Of a stretch of 64,000 nt of DNA, positions 21,473 to 32,983 are shown one piece after another (within the stretch, counting starts at the first letter, position 1; each line of letters begins with the position of its first letter). Origin of the DNA: Microvirga rosea (lineage in GTDB: Bacteria > Pseudomonadota > Alphaproteobacteria > Rhizobiales > Beijerinckiaceae). The DNA lies in assembly GCF_020595095.1 (NCBI RefSeq), contig NZ_JAJDOP010000001.1, forward strand, positions 831,714 to 895,713. Direction: 5' to 3'. The translations under genes and the position numbers were made by a program. The notes beneath the pieces are model-generated. The model saw nothing but the letters and a program-made list of their open reading frames with translations, made no database searches and had not been told where the DNA came from.

Positions 21473-21562
21473 TGGCGGAGAGGGGGAGATTCGAACTCCC
21501 GATACGGTTGCCCGTATGCCGCATTTCGAGTGCGGTGCATTCAACCACTCTGCCACCTCTCC
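21473..21562 (-). tRNA. tRNA-Ser (anticodon CGA)
   Basis: On the minus strand the acceptor stem GGAGAGG pairs with CCTCTCC, and the 3' CCA is encoded. The anticodon arm CCGCA-CTCGAAA-TGCGG gives anticodon CGA (reads UCG). A long variable arm (ACGGG/CCCGT-like) and a T arm with TTCGAAT identify a class II serine tRNA of 90 bases. It converges on the terminator shared with ftsK. Confidence 0.95.
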
Positions 21563-21694
21563 GGGTCGCGAAGGCCGTGGGGGCCTGCGGGTTGAGGCCG
21601 GGTGGATATCATGCGTTTTTTGACTTCACAAGCACTTAAATCAACGGATTTGATTGACAATGCCAGGATCGTCCCGTAGGGAGGGTGCACTGGA

Positions 21695-21721
21695 GCGTGG
21701 GGACGTATGCCCGCGCTTTTT
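21695..21721 (+). promoter_or_regulatory. Terminator-like hairpin in the rplU leader (candidate attenuator)
   Basis: GCGTGGG, eight bases, CCCGCGC followed at once by TTTTT, located 107 bp upstream of the rplU start codon. A TTGACA at 21653-21658 could be the -35 of a promoter just upstream (with weak TAGGGA 17 bp later), which would put the hairpin inside the 5' leader. It looks like an intrinsic terminator that must be bypassed, as in attenuated ribosomal protein leaders. Function is inference. Confidence 0.45.
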
Positions 21722-21827
21722 CGTTGCGGAAGGCTTGATGCTTTCCGTGGTTTGAAGCCGGAACTGCCAAAAAGCCGACCCTGCGGGTTTCCCGCGGAGA
21801 GTTGGGTTTGAACACAAGGATCGAAAG

Positions 21828-22223
21828 ATGTTCGCAGTGATCAAGACCGGCGGTAAGCAATATCGCGTTGCCGCCAATGACGTCATCACCGTCGCCAAGC
21901 TCGCAGGAGAGCCGGGCGCCGCCGTTACGTTCGACCAGGTTCTGATGGTCACGAACGACAACGGCACCCAGGTTGGCGCGCCCCTGATCGAGGGCGCCAC
22001 CGTGGCGGGTGAGGTTGTCGAGCACACCCGCGGCGAGAAGGTCATTGCCTTCAAGAAGCGCCGCCGCCAGAATTCGCGCCGCAAGCGCGGGCATCGCCAG
22101 GACTACACCGTGATCCGGATCACCGAGATCATGGGTCAGGGAGCGGCGCCCAAGAAGGCTGCGGCAAAGAAGAAGACCACGAAGGCTGCGGCGGAAGACG
22201 CTGCGCCGGCCACCGCTGAATAA
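21828..22223 (+). CDS. rplU: 50S ribosomal protein L21
   Basis: A 131-residue L21. It has the family start [14 protein letters not shown] and the RNA-binding stretch [17 protein letters not shown]. The C-terminal tail is rich in Lys and Ala ([16 protein letters not shown]), extending it beyond the about 103 residues of E. coli L21; such tails are usual in Alphaproteobacteria. L21 binds 23S rRNA and L20. It is followed 35 bp later by rpmA, the standard order, with obgE further downstream. Confidence 0.98.
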   Translation: MFAVIKTGGKQYRVAANDVITVAKLAGEPGAAVTFDQVLMVTNDNGTQVGAPLIEGATVAGEVVEHTRGEKVIAFKKRRRQNSRRKRGHRQDYTVIRITEIMGQGAAPKKAAAKKKTTKAAAEDAAPATAE

Positions 22224-22258
22224 GCTTCGGCCAACTGACAGAGATACGGGAGTAACCC

Positions 22259-22525
22259 ATGGCTCACAAAAAAGCAGGCGGCTCGTCACGTAACGGTCGC
22301 GACTCCGCAGGCCGTCGTCTGGGCGTCAAGAAGTTCGGCGATCAACAGGTCGTGTCGGGCAACATTATTATTCGTCAGCGCGGCACGAAGTGGCACGCGG
22401 GCGTCAATGTCGGCATGGGCAAAGACCATACGCTCTTTGCTACGGCCAATGGCCGCGTCCGATTCCTTACGAAACAAGGCCGAGCTTTCGTATCGGTCGT
22501 ACCGGCCCAAGAGGCCGCAGAGTAA
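22259..22525 (+). CDS. rpmA: 50S ribosomal protein L27
   Basis: An 88-residue L27, whose N-terminal arm ([15 protein letters not shown]) reaches towards the peptidyl transferase centre. It retains the [15 protein letters not shown] and [10 protein letters not shown] blocks. The mature N-terminus is short, as in Gram-negative bacteria, so no Prp-type cleavage is needed. It is co-transcribed with rplU, preceded by an ACGGGAG ribosome site. Confidence 0.98.
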   Translation: MAHKKAGGSSRNGRDSAGRRLGVKKFGDQQVVSGNIIIRQRGTKWHAGVNVGMGKDHTLFATANGRVRFLTKQGRAFVSVVPAQEAAE

Positions 22526-22628
22526 ACGGCGAGAGCAAAACGAAGGAGCTCCCGCCGGCATCACACCGACCCGGCGGATCCAGGCAGCTCCTGAAAAGGC
22601 CCCAAAAAGGCCAAGCTCCAGATCCGAG

Positions 22629-22668
22629 ATGACAGGGGAGGTGGGATGTCCACCTCCCCTTCGTCATT
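22629..22668 (+). terminator. Hairpin terminator after rpmA
   Basis: GGGGAGGTGG and CCACCTCCCC make a 10-bp GC-rich stem around GATGT, extended by outer ATGAC/GTCAT pairing. The following T-run is short, so termination may be partial with read-through to the acetyltransferase gene. Confidence 0.6.
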
Positions 22669-22710
22669 TCAGGGCTTCTCGAAAGGGCCCAACCGGATCG
22701 GAGCAGGACT

Positions 22711-23355
22711 ATGTTTCCCGACCTCACCCGTGACGATGTTTTCCGCCTGGAAACCCGCCGCCTTTGGCTGCGTTGGCCCCGCCTTGCGGACGCCCAAGCC
22801 ATCGTACGCCTTGCCGGTGAGAAACCTGTCGCGGAGATGACGGCCCGAATTCCGCATCCTTATGCGCCGGACATGGCCGAGCGATTTATCTTTCAAGCGC
22901 GGCAGGCCAATGCGGATGGGCGGAGCCTGCAGCTCGCCATCACGCCCAAGGGCAGGCCGAACAACCTGATCGGTCTTGTCGGCATCGGTCCCTGTCCCGA
23001 GGATACGCGGCCAAGCCTGGGCTATTGGCTCGGCATGCCGTTCTGGGGACAGGGCTACGCCACCGAGGCGGCGCGGGCTTTGATCGATGCCTTCTTCGCC
23101 TATGGGGAAGAAAGCGAGCTGAGGGCAACCGCCCGGGTCATCAACCCGGCTTCACGCCGGGTGTTGGAGAAGTGCGGTTTTGCCTATCAGGGCTCCGGCC
23201 TTGTGGAGCTGCAGGCCCGGGGCGGCTTCTTCCCAGCCGATCAGTTCCGGCTTGACCGGCGGGCCTGGGAAAGCCTCAAGACCTGGGGCCATACAGGGCT
23301 TGTTCGGGAACCAGCCGGCGTCGAAGCGGAGCCCGAGCTGTCTCTTGCATGCTGA
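22711..23355 (+). CDS. GNAT-family N-acetyltransferase (RimJ/RimL-like)
   Basis: A 214-residue acetyl-CoA-dependent acetyltransferase of the RimJ/RimL branch. It shows the LETRRLWLRWPRLAD opening strand, LGYWLGMPFWGQGYATEAARAL (acetyl-CoA pyrophosphate loop, about residues 103-124) and the N-PASRRVLEKCGF helix near 150. A gene of this kind regularly lies between rpmA and obgE in Rhizobiales, but its target (ribosomal protein N-terminus, small molecule or antibiotic) cannot be told. The region after residue 180 is poorly conserved. Confidence 0.85.
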   Translation: MFPDLTRDDVFRLETRRLWLRWPRLADAQAIVRLAGEKPVAEMTARIPHPYAPDMAERFIFQARQANADGRSLQLAITPKGRPNNLIGLVGIGPCPEDTRPSLGYWLGMPFWGQGYATEAARALIDAFFAYGEESELRATARVINPASRRVLEKCGFAYQGSGLVELQARGGFFPADQFRLDRRAWESLKTWGHTGLVREPAGVEAEPELSLAC

Positions 23356-23358
23356 ATG

Positions 23359-23394
23359 GCGCAAGCGCTCCCGAAGAACGGGAGCGCTTGACGC
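23359..23394 (+). other. Strong hairpin between acetyltransferase and obgE
   Basis: CAAGCGCTCCCG, AAGAA, CGGGAGCGCTTG: a perfect 12-bp stem, extended by outer GCG/CGC pairs, starting a few bases after the acetyltransferase stop. There is no T-run, so it is not a standard terminator. It may protect the upstream mRNA end or mark a processing site before obgE. Confidence 0.55.
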
Positions 23395-23430
23395 ATCCTC
23401 TGCGTTGCTCCCGCGCACCTTGTCCCGTAA

Positions 23431-25592
<2,162 letters not shown>

Positions 25593-26399
25593 TCACGCGC
25601 CCGTCAGGGTGAGAAGCTGACGGGCGTCGCCGGGGGCCGCGCCTTTGATGTCGTTGTCGAAATAGACAAACACATCCCGCTTTTCATTCCGCCAGCGGCG
25701 GAGCATCCCGGCCCATTCCTTGAGCGTCCCGGCTTCGTAGCTTCCCGCATAAAACCCGGTCGGACCATGTCCGCGGACATAGACGAAATCGGCCGTGGCG
25801 ACCCATGGCGCCGGGGCCGCCCGGTGATCCGAGAGGCACAAGGCGGCGTTGTGGCTGCGAAGGAGATCTAAGGAGCGCTCGTCATACCAGCTCGGGTGGC
25901 GGAACTCGACCGCGCAGCGCAACCGGTCGGGGACGCGCGCCAGACAACGGTTCAGCCGCTCCAGATTGGCGGCATCGGCCTTGAAGGAGGGCGGAAGCTG
26001 GAAAAGCGCCGGCCCCTGGGTTGCGCCAAGAAGGTCCATGCGGCCGAAAACCAGGTCGATGCTCTCCTCGACGTCTTTCAGCCGCTTGAGATGGGTGATG
26101 TAGCGCGAAACCTTCCAGGCGAAGAGGAAACCTTCCGGAACGGCCTTCGCCCATGCTGAAACCGCCTGCTCGGTGGGAAGACGGTAAAAGGAATTATTGA
26201 TTTCGGCCGTATTGAAATATTCAACGTAAAAGGACAGGAAGTCCTTGGGCTTCAGGTCTGACGGATAGAAGGGGCCGTTCCAAGAGCGGTAATGCCATCC
26301 GGATGTGCCGATGCGCAGGTCCGCCGCGCCGAAATCCTGGCGCGGAGGCGGCGTAAGGGAGCTGATTTCAAGAGCGGCTGGTCCGCGAGGCTTGGACAT
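25593..26399 (-). CDS. DUF72 family protein
   Basis: A 268-residue TIM-barrel-like protein of the DUF72/YecE family, function unknown. Family blocks are [17 protein letters not shown] (about residue 30), [25 protein letters not shown], the [10 protein letters not shown] motif and [11 protein letters not shown] with a late [11 protein letters not shown]. The frame is open far upstream, inside proA, but homology begins near the chosen ATG. That ATG shares the bases CATG with the proA start codon on the other strand. It converges with proB, whose stop abuts this gene's stop. Confidence 0.85.
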   Translation of the reverse strand: MSKPRGPAALEISSLTPPPRQDFGAADLRIGTSGWHYRSWNGPFYPSDLKPKDFLSFYVEYFNTAEINNSFYRLPTEQAVSAWAKAVPEGFLFAWKVSRYITHLKRLKDVEESIDLVFGRMDLLGATQGPALFQLPPSFKADAANLERLNRCLARVPDRLRCAVEFRHPSWYDERSLDLLRSHNAALCLSDHRAAPAPWVATADFVYVRGHGPTGFYAGSYEAGTLKEWAGMLRRWRNEKRDVFVYFDNDIKGAAPGDARQLLTLTGA

Positions 26400-27735
26400 G
26401 AACGAGACTGCGACCCTCAGCGGGACGAACCCCGCCAACCGTCTTAACGCCGCAGATGCGGCATCGGTTGAGGGCGGACATGTTCCGGCGATGCTGAACG
26501 ATCTCGGGCGGCGGGCCCGCAAGGCCGCCCGAAGCCTGGCAACGGCCACCGCGGCCGACAAGGAAAAAGCCCTGCGGGCGATGGCGGCGCGCATTCGTGG
26601 AGCCGCCGATGCCATCCTTCGCGCGAATCGCGAGGATCTGGACGAGGCGCGCGAAAAGGGCCAGACGGCCGCTTTTCTCGATCGGCTGACCCTCGATACG
26701 AAGCGCCTGGAGGAGATCGCGGCGGCGGTGGAGAGCATCGCGGCTCTGCCCGATCCCGTGGGCCGGGTCCTGGCCACCTTCGAACGGCCCAATGGCCTGC
26801 TCATCGAGCGCGTCGCAACCCCTCTGGGTGTCGTCGGCGTGATCTTCGAAAGCCGTCCCAATGTGACCGCCGATGCCGGGGCCCTTTGCCTGAAGGCGGG
26901 GAACGCCGCGATTCTGCGCGCCGGCTCGGACAGCTTCCGGACGTCCCTCGCCCTCGTCGAGGCCATGGGCGCGGGCTTGGCCGATGCGGGATTGCCGGCG
27001 GATGCGATCCGCCTCGTGCCGACCCGCGACAGGTCCGCCGTCGGCGCCATGCTGGCCGGGCTCGACGGCAATATCGACGTGATCGTCCCTCGCGGCGGCA
27101 AGAGCCTCGTCGCCCGCGTCCAGGAGGAGGCCCGGGTCCCCGTCTTCGCCCATCTGGAAGGGATCTGCCACGTGTTCGTCCATGCCAAGGCGGATCCGGC
27201 GATGGCGGAAAGGATCGTCCTCAATGCCAAGATGCGCAGAACCGGGATCTGCGGCTCCGCCGAGACGCTGCTCGTCGACCGGGCCTGTGCCGGAACCCAT
27301 CTGAAGCCTCTGGTGGCGATGCTCCTCGACGCCGGCTGCGCGGTTCGCGGCGATGCGGCGGCCCAGGCGGTCGATCCCCGCGTGACGGCCGCCACGGAGG
27401 AGGATTGGCGCACCGAATATCTCGATGCGATCATCGCGGTCCGGGTCGTGGACGGTCTGGCGGACGCCATCGACCATATCGAGACCTACGGCTCCCATCA
27501 CACGGATTCCATCGTGACGGAGGATGCGGCGGCGGCCGAGCGCTTCCTGCGGGAAGTGGATTCCGCCATCGTCCTCCACAACGCCTCGACGCAATTCGCC
27601 GATGGCGGCGAATTCGGGTTCGGGGCGGAGATCGGCATCGCGACCGGGCGCATGCATGCCCGCGGCCCCGTGGGGGTCGAGCAGCTGACCTCCTTCAAGT
27701 ACCGCATCCGCGGCTCCGGCCAGACACGTCCGTGA
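26398..27735 (+). CDS. proA: Gamma-glutamyl phosphate reductase
   Basis: A 445-residue NADPH-dependent reductase converting gamma-glutamyl phosphate to glutamate semialdehyde. It carries [27 protein letters not shown], the catalytic cysteine in [14 protein letters not shown], and the C-terminal [18 protein letters not shown] block. It is about 20-25 residues longer than usual because of an N-terminal lead ([12 protein letters not shown]). The chosen ATG has GAGG seven bases upstream; an internal ATG at 26491 would give a more standard length. Together with proB it supplies proline. Confidence 0.95.
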   Translation: MNETATLSGTNPANRLNAADAASVEGGHVPAMLNDLGRRARKAARSLATATAADKEKALRAMAARIRGAADAILRANREDLDEAREKGQTAAFLDRLTLDTKRLEEIAAAVESIAALPDPVGRVLATFERPNGLLIERVATPLGVVGVIFESRPNVTADAGALCLKAGNAAILRAGSDSFRTSLALVEAMGAGLADAGLPADAIRLVPTRDRSAVGAMLAGLDGNIDVIVPRGGKSLVARVQEEARVPVFAHLEGICHVFVHAKADPAMAERIVLNAKMRRTGICGSAETLLVDRACAGTHLKPLVAMLLDAGCAVRGDAAAQAVDPRVTAATEEDWRTEYLDAIIAVRVVDGLADAIDHIETYGSHHTDSIVTEDAAAAERFLREVDSAIVLHNASTQFADGGEFGFGAEIGIATGRMHARGPVGVEQLTSFKYRIRGSGQTRP

Positions 27736-28388
27736 CATCGCCGCCTTCGAGGTTCCGCTTGAGGCCGTCGGGTCTTGCCCGCCTGCCGTATGCCGCCCCG
27801 GGCATGCGGATCGGGCTTTATGGCGGATCCTTCAATCCGGCCCATGCGGGGCATCGGCTGGTGAGCACCCTGGCTCTCAAGCGGCTTGGCCTCGACCGGA
27901 TCTGGTGGATCGTCACGCCCGGCAACCCCCTGAAGGACCCGGGGGAGCTCGCTTCCACGGCCCAGCGTGCGCAGGAGGCCAGAGCCGTCGCGGCCCATCC
28001 CCGGATCGACGTCACGGTTTTCGAGGAAGCCATCAGGGCCCGCTACACCATCGACACCCTGGCCTATCTCAAGCGGCGCTATCCGGGCGTCCGCTTCGTC
28101 TGGATCATGGGAGCCGACAACCTGGCGGATTTCCATCGCTGGCGCGGCTGGAGGCGAATTGCCGCAATGATGCCGATGGCCATCATCGATCGCCCCCGGT
28201 GGACCTTGAGAGCCATGAGCTCCCGGGCGGCGCTTTCCCTGTCCCACGCCCGGGTGCCGGAGAGGGAAGCGCGAGCCCTCGCCGATCGCCCGCCTCCGGC
28301 CTGGATCTTCCTCCACGGGCCGCGCTCCCCCCTTTCCTCCACCGAACTTCGCCGTTTGCGACGAACTTCTCTCGTCACGAGACGTTGA
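27732..28388 (+). CDS. nadD: Nicotinate-nucleotide adenylyltransferase
   Basis: A 218-residue enzyme (194 if translation starts at the ATG at 27804) that adenylates nicotinate mononucleotide on the way to NAD. The nucleotidyl-transferase motif [11 protein letters not shown] is followed by [11 protein letters not shown], the central [14 protein letters not shown] and the C-terminal SSTELRR (the usual ISST motif). The GTG start overlaps the proA stop (GTGA), which argues for translational coupling; the extra 24 residues resemble the leader seen before MRIGL in other Rhizobiales, but this is from memory. Confidence 0.93.
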   Translation: MTSPPSRFRLRPSGLARLPYAAPGMRIGLYGGSFNPAHAGHRLVSTLALKRLGLDRIWWIVTPGNPLKDPGELASTAQRAQEARAVAAHPRIDVTVFEEAIRARYTIDTLAYLKRRYPGVRFVWIMGADNLADFHRWRGWRRIAAMMPMAIIDRPRWTLRAMSSRAALSLSHARVPEREARALADRPPPAWIFLHGPRSPLSSTELRRLRRTSLVTRR

Positions 28389-28554
28389 AAAAGGGTGCCG
28401 TTCGACATTATCTTAGGGTCACGGCGCGTTGTGTGGCGCTGGTTGAAAGGGTCTGAACCTGAACCGACTATCTTCGTTTGAAGCGGACCTGAATCCGCTT
28501 CCCCCTCTCTCCGGAGCGGAGGCTCCGCACGATGAGGATATCCGGGCCGTCGCA

Positions 28555-28869
28555 TTGGCCAGCCTCGAGGATATGAAAGCCGAGAACACGGTCGAAATCG
28601 ACCTTGCCGGCAAAACCTCGCTTGCAGACACCATGATCATCACGTCGGGCCGTTCCCACCGTCACGTGGGCGCGATCGCCGATCGTCTGGTCAAGGATCT
28701 GAAGGACAAAGGCTTCGGCAACGCACGCATCGAGGGCCTTCCGGCCTGCGACTGGGTGTTGATCGATGCCGGCGACATCCTGGTTCACATTTTCCGTCCC
28801 GAGGTTCGTGGGTTCTACAACCTCGAGAAGATGTGGGGCGCCGACCGTCCGCAAGACCGCGCGAGCTGA
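28555..28869 (+). CDS. rsfS: Ribosome silencing factor RsfS
   Basis: A protein of about 104 residues that binds L14 and blocks subunit joining. Conserved blocks are LADTMIITSGRSHRHVGAIAD, the EGLPACDWVLIDAGDILVHIF core and EVRGFYNLEKMW. The start is unclear: the frame is open back to a stop near 28450, but this stretch has no ATG or GTG, only CTG codons and TTG at 28555. TTG (taken here) or the ATG at 28573 after GAGGAT are the candidates, and homologues typically begin ten or more residues earlier. It sits between nadD and rlmH, the normal order. Confidence 0.92.
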   Translation: MASLEDMKAENTVEIDLAGKTSLADTMIITSGRSHRHVGAIADRLVKDLKDKGFGNARIEGLPACDWVLIDAGDILVHIFRPEVRGFYNLEKMWGADRPQDRAS

Positions 28870-28884
28870 CGGGAATCATCAGCG

Positions 28885-29379
28885 TTGCGACTTAGCGTTC
28901 TGGCCGTGGGCCGTCTTAAGAGCGGCCCCGAGCGGGAACTGGTCGAGCGCTATCGCCAGCGCGTCGAGGCGATGAGCCGCAGCCTCGGCATGACCGGGCT
29001 CGATATGGTCGAGCTTCCGGAAAGCCGGGCTCGCCGTGATGACGATCGCCGCTCGGAAGAGGCGGCGGCGCTGTTGGAGAAGGCCGGGTCCGCCTTCGTG
29101 ATCGCTTTCGACGAGCGCGGCAAGAGCCCGTCGAGCGAAGCCTTCGCCGAGCGTATCCGGCAATGGCGGGACGACGGCTGTCCCGGAATCGCTTGCATTA
29201 TCGGGGGGCCGGACGGGCTCGATCCCCAGGTTCTTCGCCGAGCGAAGGCCGTCATATCCTTCGGTGCGCTCACGATGCCGCATCAAATCGTTCGGGCTCT
29301 TGTGGCCGAACAGCTTTATAGGGCGCTGACAATCATCTCCGGTCACCCTTATCATCGGGCCGGTCACGACGATTCCTGA
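28885..29379 (+). CDS. rlmH: 23S rRNA pseudouridine-1915 N3-methyltransferase
   Basis: A 164-residue SPOUT methyltransferase. AdoMet-binding knot motifs are IIGGPDGLDPQV and LTMPHQIVRALVAEQLYRA, and the C-terminal HPYHRA tail completes the active site. It starts at TTG (codon MRLSVLAVGRLK), 15 bp after rsfS. It modifies the helix 69 pseudouridine in assembled 70S ribosomes. The product is slightly longer at the C-terminus than the E. coli enzyme (155 residues). Confidence 0.95.
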   Translation: MRLSVLAVGRLKSGPERELVERYRQRVEAMSRSLGMTGLDMVELPESRARRDDDRRSEEAAALLEKAGSAFVIAFDERGKSPSSEAFAERIRQWRDDGCPGIACIIGGPDGLDPQVLRRAKAVISFGALTMPHQIVRALVAEQLYRALTIISGHPYHRAGHDDS

Positions 29380-29381
29380 GG

Positions 29382-30731
29382 GTGTTCCCTATTCCGCTTT
29401 TCCTGTCCCGCAAGGCGCCCGGCCTTGCCGCATCTTTGGCCTTTCTGATCCTGGGGACGGCACAGGCCCAACAGGCGCCTGCGCCTGCGGCACCAACCGT
29501 GCCGCCGGAGACGCTTGAGCAGAAGAGCCAGCGGGAGAAGGACCTCAAGGTTCTGGAAGAGGCGATGTCGGCAAGCGCCGAGGCCCGCAGGAAGCTGGAG
29601 GCCGAAGTCGCGGAGATCGGGGCCGACCGGGCAAAGCTCAACGGCGCCCTCATCGAGACTGCCAATCGCATCAAGGCGACGGAAGACCGTATCCGCGGTC
29701 TCGAACAGCGCCTGCAGGACCTGACCGCCAGCGAAGCCGCGATCCGACGGTCCTTGGAGGGGCGGCGCGGCGTCATCATCGAGGTTTTCGCGGCCCTTCA
29801 GCGGATGGGCCGCCGCCCGCCGCCGGCGGTTCTGGTGCGGCCCGAGGATATGCTCGAGGCCGTGCGTGCGTCCATCCTGCTCGGGGCCGTTCTCCCGGAG
29901 CTCCGCTCCGAGGCCGAGGCCCTGGCGGGAGACCTTTCTGAGCTGATCCGCCTCAAGACCGCGATCACCACCGACCGTTCGACGCTCGCGGCGGAGCTGA
30001 AGGCTCTCAACGGGGAACAGGAGCGACTCACCGCTCTCGTCGACGCGCGCCAGAAGCGGATCGCCGAAGCCGAGCGGAATATGGGCGCGGAAAAGGAAAA
30101 AGCCGCCAAGCTTGCCCAGCAGGCCGGCACTCTCAAAGAGTTGATCGACCGGATGGAGAAGGAAATCGCGGGGGCCCAGCGGGCCGTCGACGAGGCGCGC
30201 AAGGCGGCTGAAGCGCAGGAAAAGGAGGCCCGGGCCCGCTTCGCCCAGGCGGCCTTCCAGGACCCGGCGCGCCTGGCCCCGAAAATCCCGTTTTCCGAGG
30301 CAAAAGGCCTGCTTCCAAGGCCTGTGAGCGGCGAGACCATCCAGGATTTCGGAGCCTCTGACGGCTATGGCGGAACGACGCGCGGCATTTCGATCACGAC
30401 CCGTCCGAAAGCATCCATCGTATCACCCGCCGACGGCTGGGTTGCCTTTGCCGGGCCATTCCGGTCTTATGGGCGACTCTTGATCATCAATGCTGGCGGG
30501 GGGTATTATTTGCTCCTGGCCGGAATGGACCAGATCAATGTCGACGTCGGGCAGTTCGTGCTCGCTGGAGAACCGGTTGCCACGATGGGAGACACATCTC
30601 TCCTGTCTTTGGCGGGCGGTGCCATAGAAAAGAACAATCCGATTCTCTATGTAGAGTTTAGGAAAGACGGCGGTTCGATCGATCCAGGTCCATGGTGGGC
30701 GAAATCGCAAAGCGAAAAGGTTCGCGGATAA
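29382..30731 (+). CDS. envC: Murein hydrolase activator EnvC
   Basis: A 449-residue periplasmic protein. A signal peptide (about residues 1-29, ending TAQAQ) leads into a long coiled coil (residues about 45-280, rich in Glu, Lys, Ala) and a C-terminal LytM domain (about 320-440). The LytM domain lacks the zinc-binding H-xxx-D and HxH residues of active M23 enzymes, as expected for EnvC-type activators that switch on amidases at the division site. It starts at GTG two bases after rlmH and overlaps ctpA by TAATG, so EnvC and CtpA are co-translated. Confidence 0.92.
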   Translation: MFPIPLFLSRKAPGLAASLAFLILGTAQAQQAPAPAAPTVPPETLEQKSQREKDLKVLEEAMSASAEARRKLEAEVAEIGADRAKLNGALIETANRIKATEDRIRGLEQRLQDLTASEAAIRRSLEGRRGVIIEVFAALQRMGRRPPPAVLVRPEDMLEAVRASILLGAVLPELRSEAEALAGDLSELIRLKTAITTDRSTLAAELKALNGEQERLTALVDARQKRIAEAERNMGAEKEKAAKLAQQAGTLKELIDRMEKEIAGAQRAVDEARKAAEAQEKEARARFAQAAFQDPARLAPKIPFSEAKGLLPRPVSGETIQDFGASDGYGGTTRGISITTRPKASIVSPADGWVAFAGPFRSYGRLLIINAGGGYYLLLAGMDQINVDVGQFVLAGEPVATMGDTSLLSLAGGAIEKNNPILYVEFRKDGGSIDPGPWWAKSQSEKVRG

Positions 30732-32044
30732 TGCGCAAGGTGTCCCTTTTAATTCTTGGCGCGGTCATTGGCGCCGGCGGCATGTCAGTTGTGTCGCAGA
30801 CCAGTCTGCTGTCCTCAACGAGCGCGATTGCCGCCTCCGCGGACACCTACCGGCAGCTGAGTCTCTTCGGTGACGTTTTTGAGAAGATTCGGACCGACTA
30901 CGTCGAGAAACCCGATGAGTCGAAGCTGGTCGAGTCTGCCATCAACGGCATGTTGACCTCGCTCGATCCGCACTCAAGCTACATGGACGCCAAGAGCTTC
31001 CGTGACATGCAGGTGCAGACCCGCGGCGAGTTCGGCGGTCTCGGCATCGAGGTGACGATGGAAGACGGCCTCGTGAAGGTGGTGACCCCCATCGACGATA
31101 CGCCTGCCTCCCGGGCCGGCATCCTGGCCAACGACGTCATCACCCAGATCAACGGCGAGCAGGTCCAGGGCCTCAACCTGAACCAGGCCGTGGACAAGAT
31201 GCGCGGGCCGATCAATTCCTCCGTGACCCTCAAGATCCAGCGCAAGGAAGCCAAGGATCCGATCGAGGTGAAGCTCACCCGCGAGACGATCAAGGTTCGC
31301 CCGGTGCGTGCCCGTGTGGAAGGCGACATCGGCGTTCTGCGCATCACGCAGTTCAACGAGCAGACCTACGAGGGCCTGCGCAGCGGCATCGAAAAGCTCA
31401 CGAGCGATATCGGCGCCGACAAGCTCACGGGCTTCGTGATCGACCTGCGCAACAACCCGGGCGGCCTCCTCGACCAGGCGATCATGGTCTCCGATGCCTT
31501 CCTCGATCGCGGCGAGATCGTCTCGACCCGCAGCCGCAACCCGGAAGACACCCAGCGCTTCACCGCCAAGGGTGGCGACCTGACGAAGGGCAAGCCGCTC
31601 GTGGTTCTGGTGAATGGCGGCTCGGCCTCCGCTTCGGAGATCGTCGCCGGCGCCCTTCAGGATCACAAACGCGCGACCGTGATCGGAACCCGCTCCTTCG
31701 GCAAGGGCTCCGTGCAGACTATCATCCCGCTCGGCGGGAACGGCGCGGTCCGCCTGACGACCGCCCGCTATTACACGCCGTCCGGCCGTTCGATCCAGGC
31801 CAAGGGCATCGATCCGGATCAAGAGGTCACACAGGACATCCCGGACGAGCTCAAGGGCAAGGACGAGACCAAGGGTGAGGCCGGTCTGCGCGGCCACCTC
31901 ATGAATGGTGGAGACAAGGAAGAGCGTGGCGGATCCTCCGCCTATGTCCCGCCGGATCCGGCAAAGGACAAGCAGCTCACCGCTGCTTACGATTTCCTCC
32001 ACGGCGTTCGCAAAGGTGCGTCCAACACCGCCGTGCCGAACTAA
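30731..32044 (+). CDS. ctpA: Carboxy-terminal processing protease CtpA (S41)
   Basis: A 437-residue periplasmic serine protease. An N-terminal signal/anchor segment (residues 5-27) is followed by a PDZ domain (about 80-170) with GLGIEV and GILANDVITQINGE. The S41 catalytic domain has the nucleophile serine in VNGGSASASEIVAGAL and the lysine of TRSFGKGSVQ. The ATG overlaps the envC stop. The C-terminal tail is charged. Such proteases process or degrade periplasmic cell-wall factors, and pairing with EnvC points to murein hydrolase control. Confidence 0.95.
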   Translation: MRKVSLLILGAVIGAGGMSVVSQTSLLSSTSAIAASADTYRQLSLFGDVFEKIRTDYVEKPDESKLVESAINGMLTSLDPHSSYMDAKSFRDMQVQTRGEFGGLGIEVTMEDGLVKVVTPIDDTPASRAGILANDVITQINGEQVQGLNLNQAVDKMRGPINSSVTLKIQRKEAKDPIEVKLTRETIKVRPVRARVEGDIGVLRITQFNEQTYEGLRSGIEKLTSDIGADKLTGFVIDLRNNPGGLLDQAIMVSDAFLDRGEIVSTRSRNPEDTQRFTAKGGDLTKGKPLVVLVNGGSASASEIVAGALQDHKRATVIGTRSFGKGSVQTIIPLGGNGAVRLTTARYYTPSGRSIQAKGIDPDQEVTQDIPDELKGKDETKGEAGLRGHLMNGGDKEERGGSSAYVPPDPAKDKQLTAAYDFLHGVRKGASNTAVPN

Positions 32045-32070
32045 GTCGCGGCATCAGCGCAAAGTCTCTC

Positions 32071-32106
32071 AGGCCCGGCGGCTTTCACCGCCGGGCCTTT
32101 CGTCTT
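32071..32106 (+). terminator. Terminator after ctpA
   Basis: AGGCCCGGCGG, six bases, CCGCCGGGCCT followed by TTCGTCTTTT; an 11-bp GC stem 26 bp after the ctpA stop. The T-run is interrupted but adequate. Confidence 0.8.
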
Positions 32107-32264
32107 TTGGGCAAGACGAGCGTGCGCGGAAAAGCTTGTGCCGGGCGAAGCGTCACGGCACTCTGGTGTGATGTGCTTCGGAACCAACGCACGCACCGGG
32201 CGATCATAAAGAGATGCCTGCGTGCACGGGGCACCAACATGTGACAATGGGAGGTCATGGTCTG

Positions 32265-32810
32265 ATGAGAGGCGCCAAAGGACTACAGGCCAGAACCGAT
32301 CTTCCCTACCGTGCCTGTGTCGGCGTCATGCTCCTCAATCGGGACGGTCAGGTTTTCATCGGTCGGAGGCGCTCCGAGGGCGGCGGAGAACACGTCTCCG
32401 ACGGCTATGCGTGGCAGATGCCGCAAGGCGGCATCGATCCCGGCGAGGAGCCGTATCAGGCGGCGTTACGGGAGCTCTACGAAGAAACGAGCGTTCGTTC
32501 CGTGAAGCTCCTGGCCGAAGCGCCAGAATGGTACTCCTACGATCTCCCGTCCATGGTGGCCGGTCGCGCCTGGCGTGGGCGCTATCGCGGCCAGACGCAG
32601 AAATGGTTCGCTTTCCGGTTCGAGGGTGACGAGAGCGAAATCAACATTCTGCGTCCGGGCGGAGGACATCATCGGCCCGAATTCGATGAATGGCGATGGG
32701 AGGATATGCGCCGCCTTCCCGAGCTGATCATTCCGTTCAAGCGCCAGGTTTACGAGAACGTCGTCAGCGTCTTCGGCCATCTGCAGCCCGGAACCGCGAC
32801 ACAGCCCTGA
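32265..32810 (+). CDS. rppH: RNA pyrophosphohydrolase (Nudix)
   Basis: A 181-residue Nudix hydrolase that removes pyrophosphate from mRNA 5' ends and starts RNase E decay. The Nudix box [21 protein letters not shown] is at about residues 56-76. The region [16 protein letters not shown] and the late [22 protein letters not shown] are RppH/IalA-specific. The start is chosen at the ATG preceded by GGGAGG; ATGs 18 and 51 bp earlier are in frame. Confidence 0.93.
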   Translation: MRGAKGLQARTDLPYRACVGVMLLNRDGQVFIGRRRSEGGGEHVSDGYAWQMPQGGIDPGEEPYQAALRELYEETSVRSVKLLAEAPEWYSYDLPSMVAGRAWRGRYRGQTQKWFAFRFEGDESEINILRPGGGHHRPEFDEWRWEDMRRLPELIIPFKRQVYENVVSVFGHLQPGTATQP

Positions 32811-32983
32811 GGCGAGACTCTTCCCGGCCGGTGCGAAGGCGCAGCGACCTTGCCGCGCTTCCGGCCCCGGTGATATCGGTGCGGTCCTTCCAAGGCCTCG
32901 CTGCGAAGAGCGTCCATGTCCTCACCAAGCCGTCTTCTGGTCATCCTGATGTGTCGGCCGCTCCGGCCCCATCCGTCGGCGGC

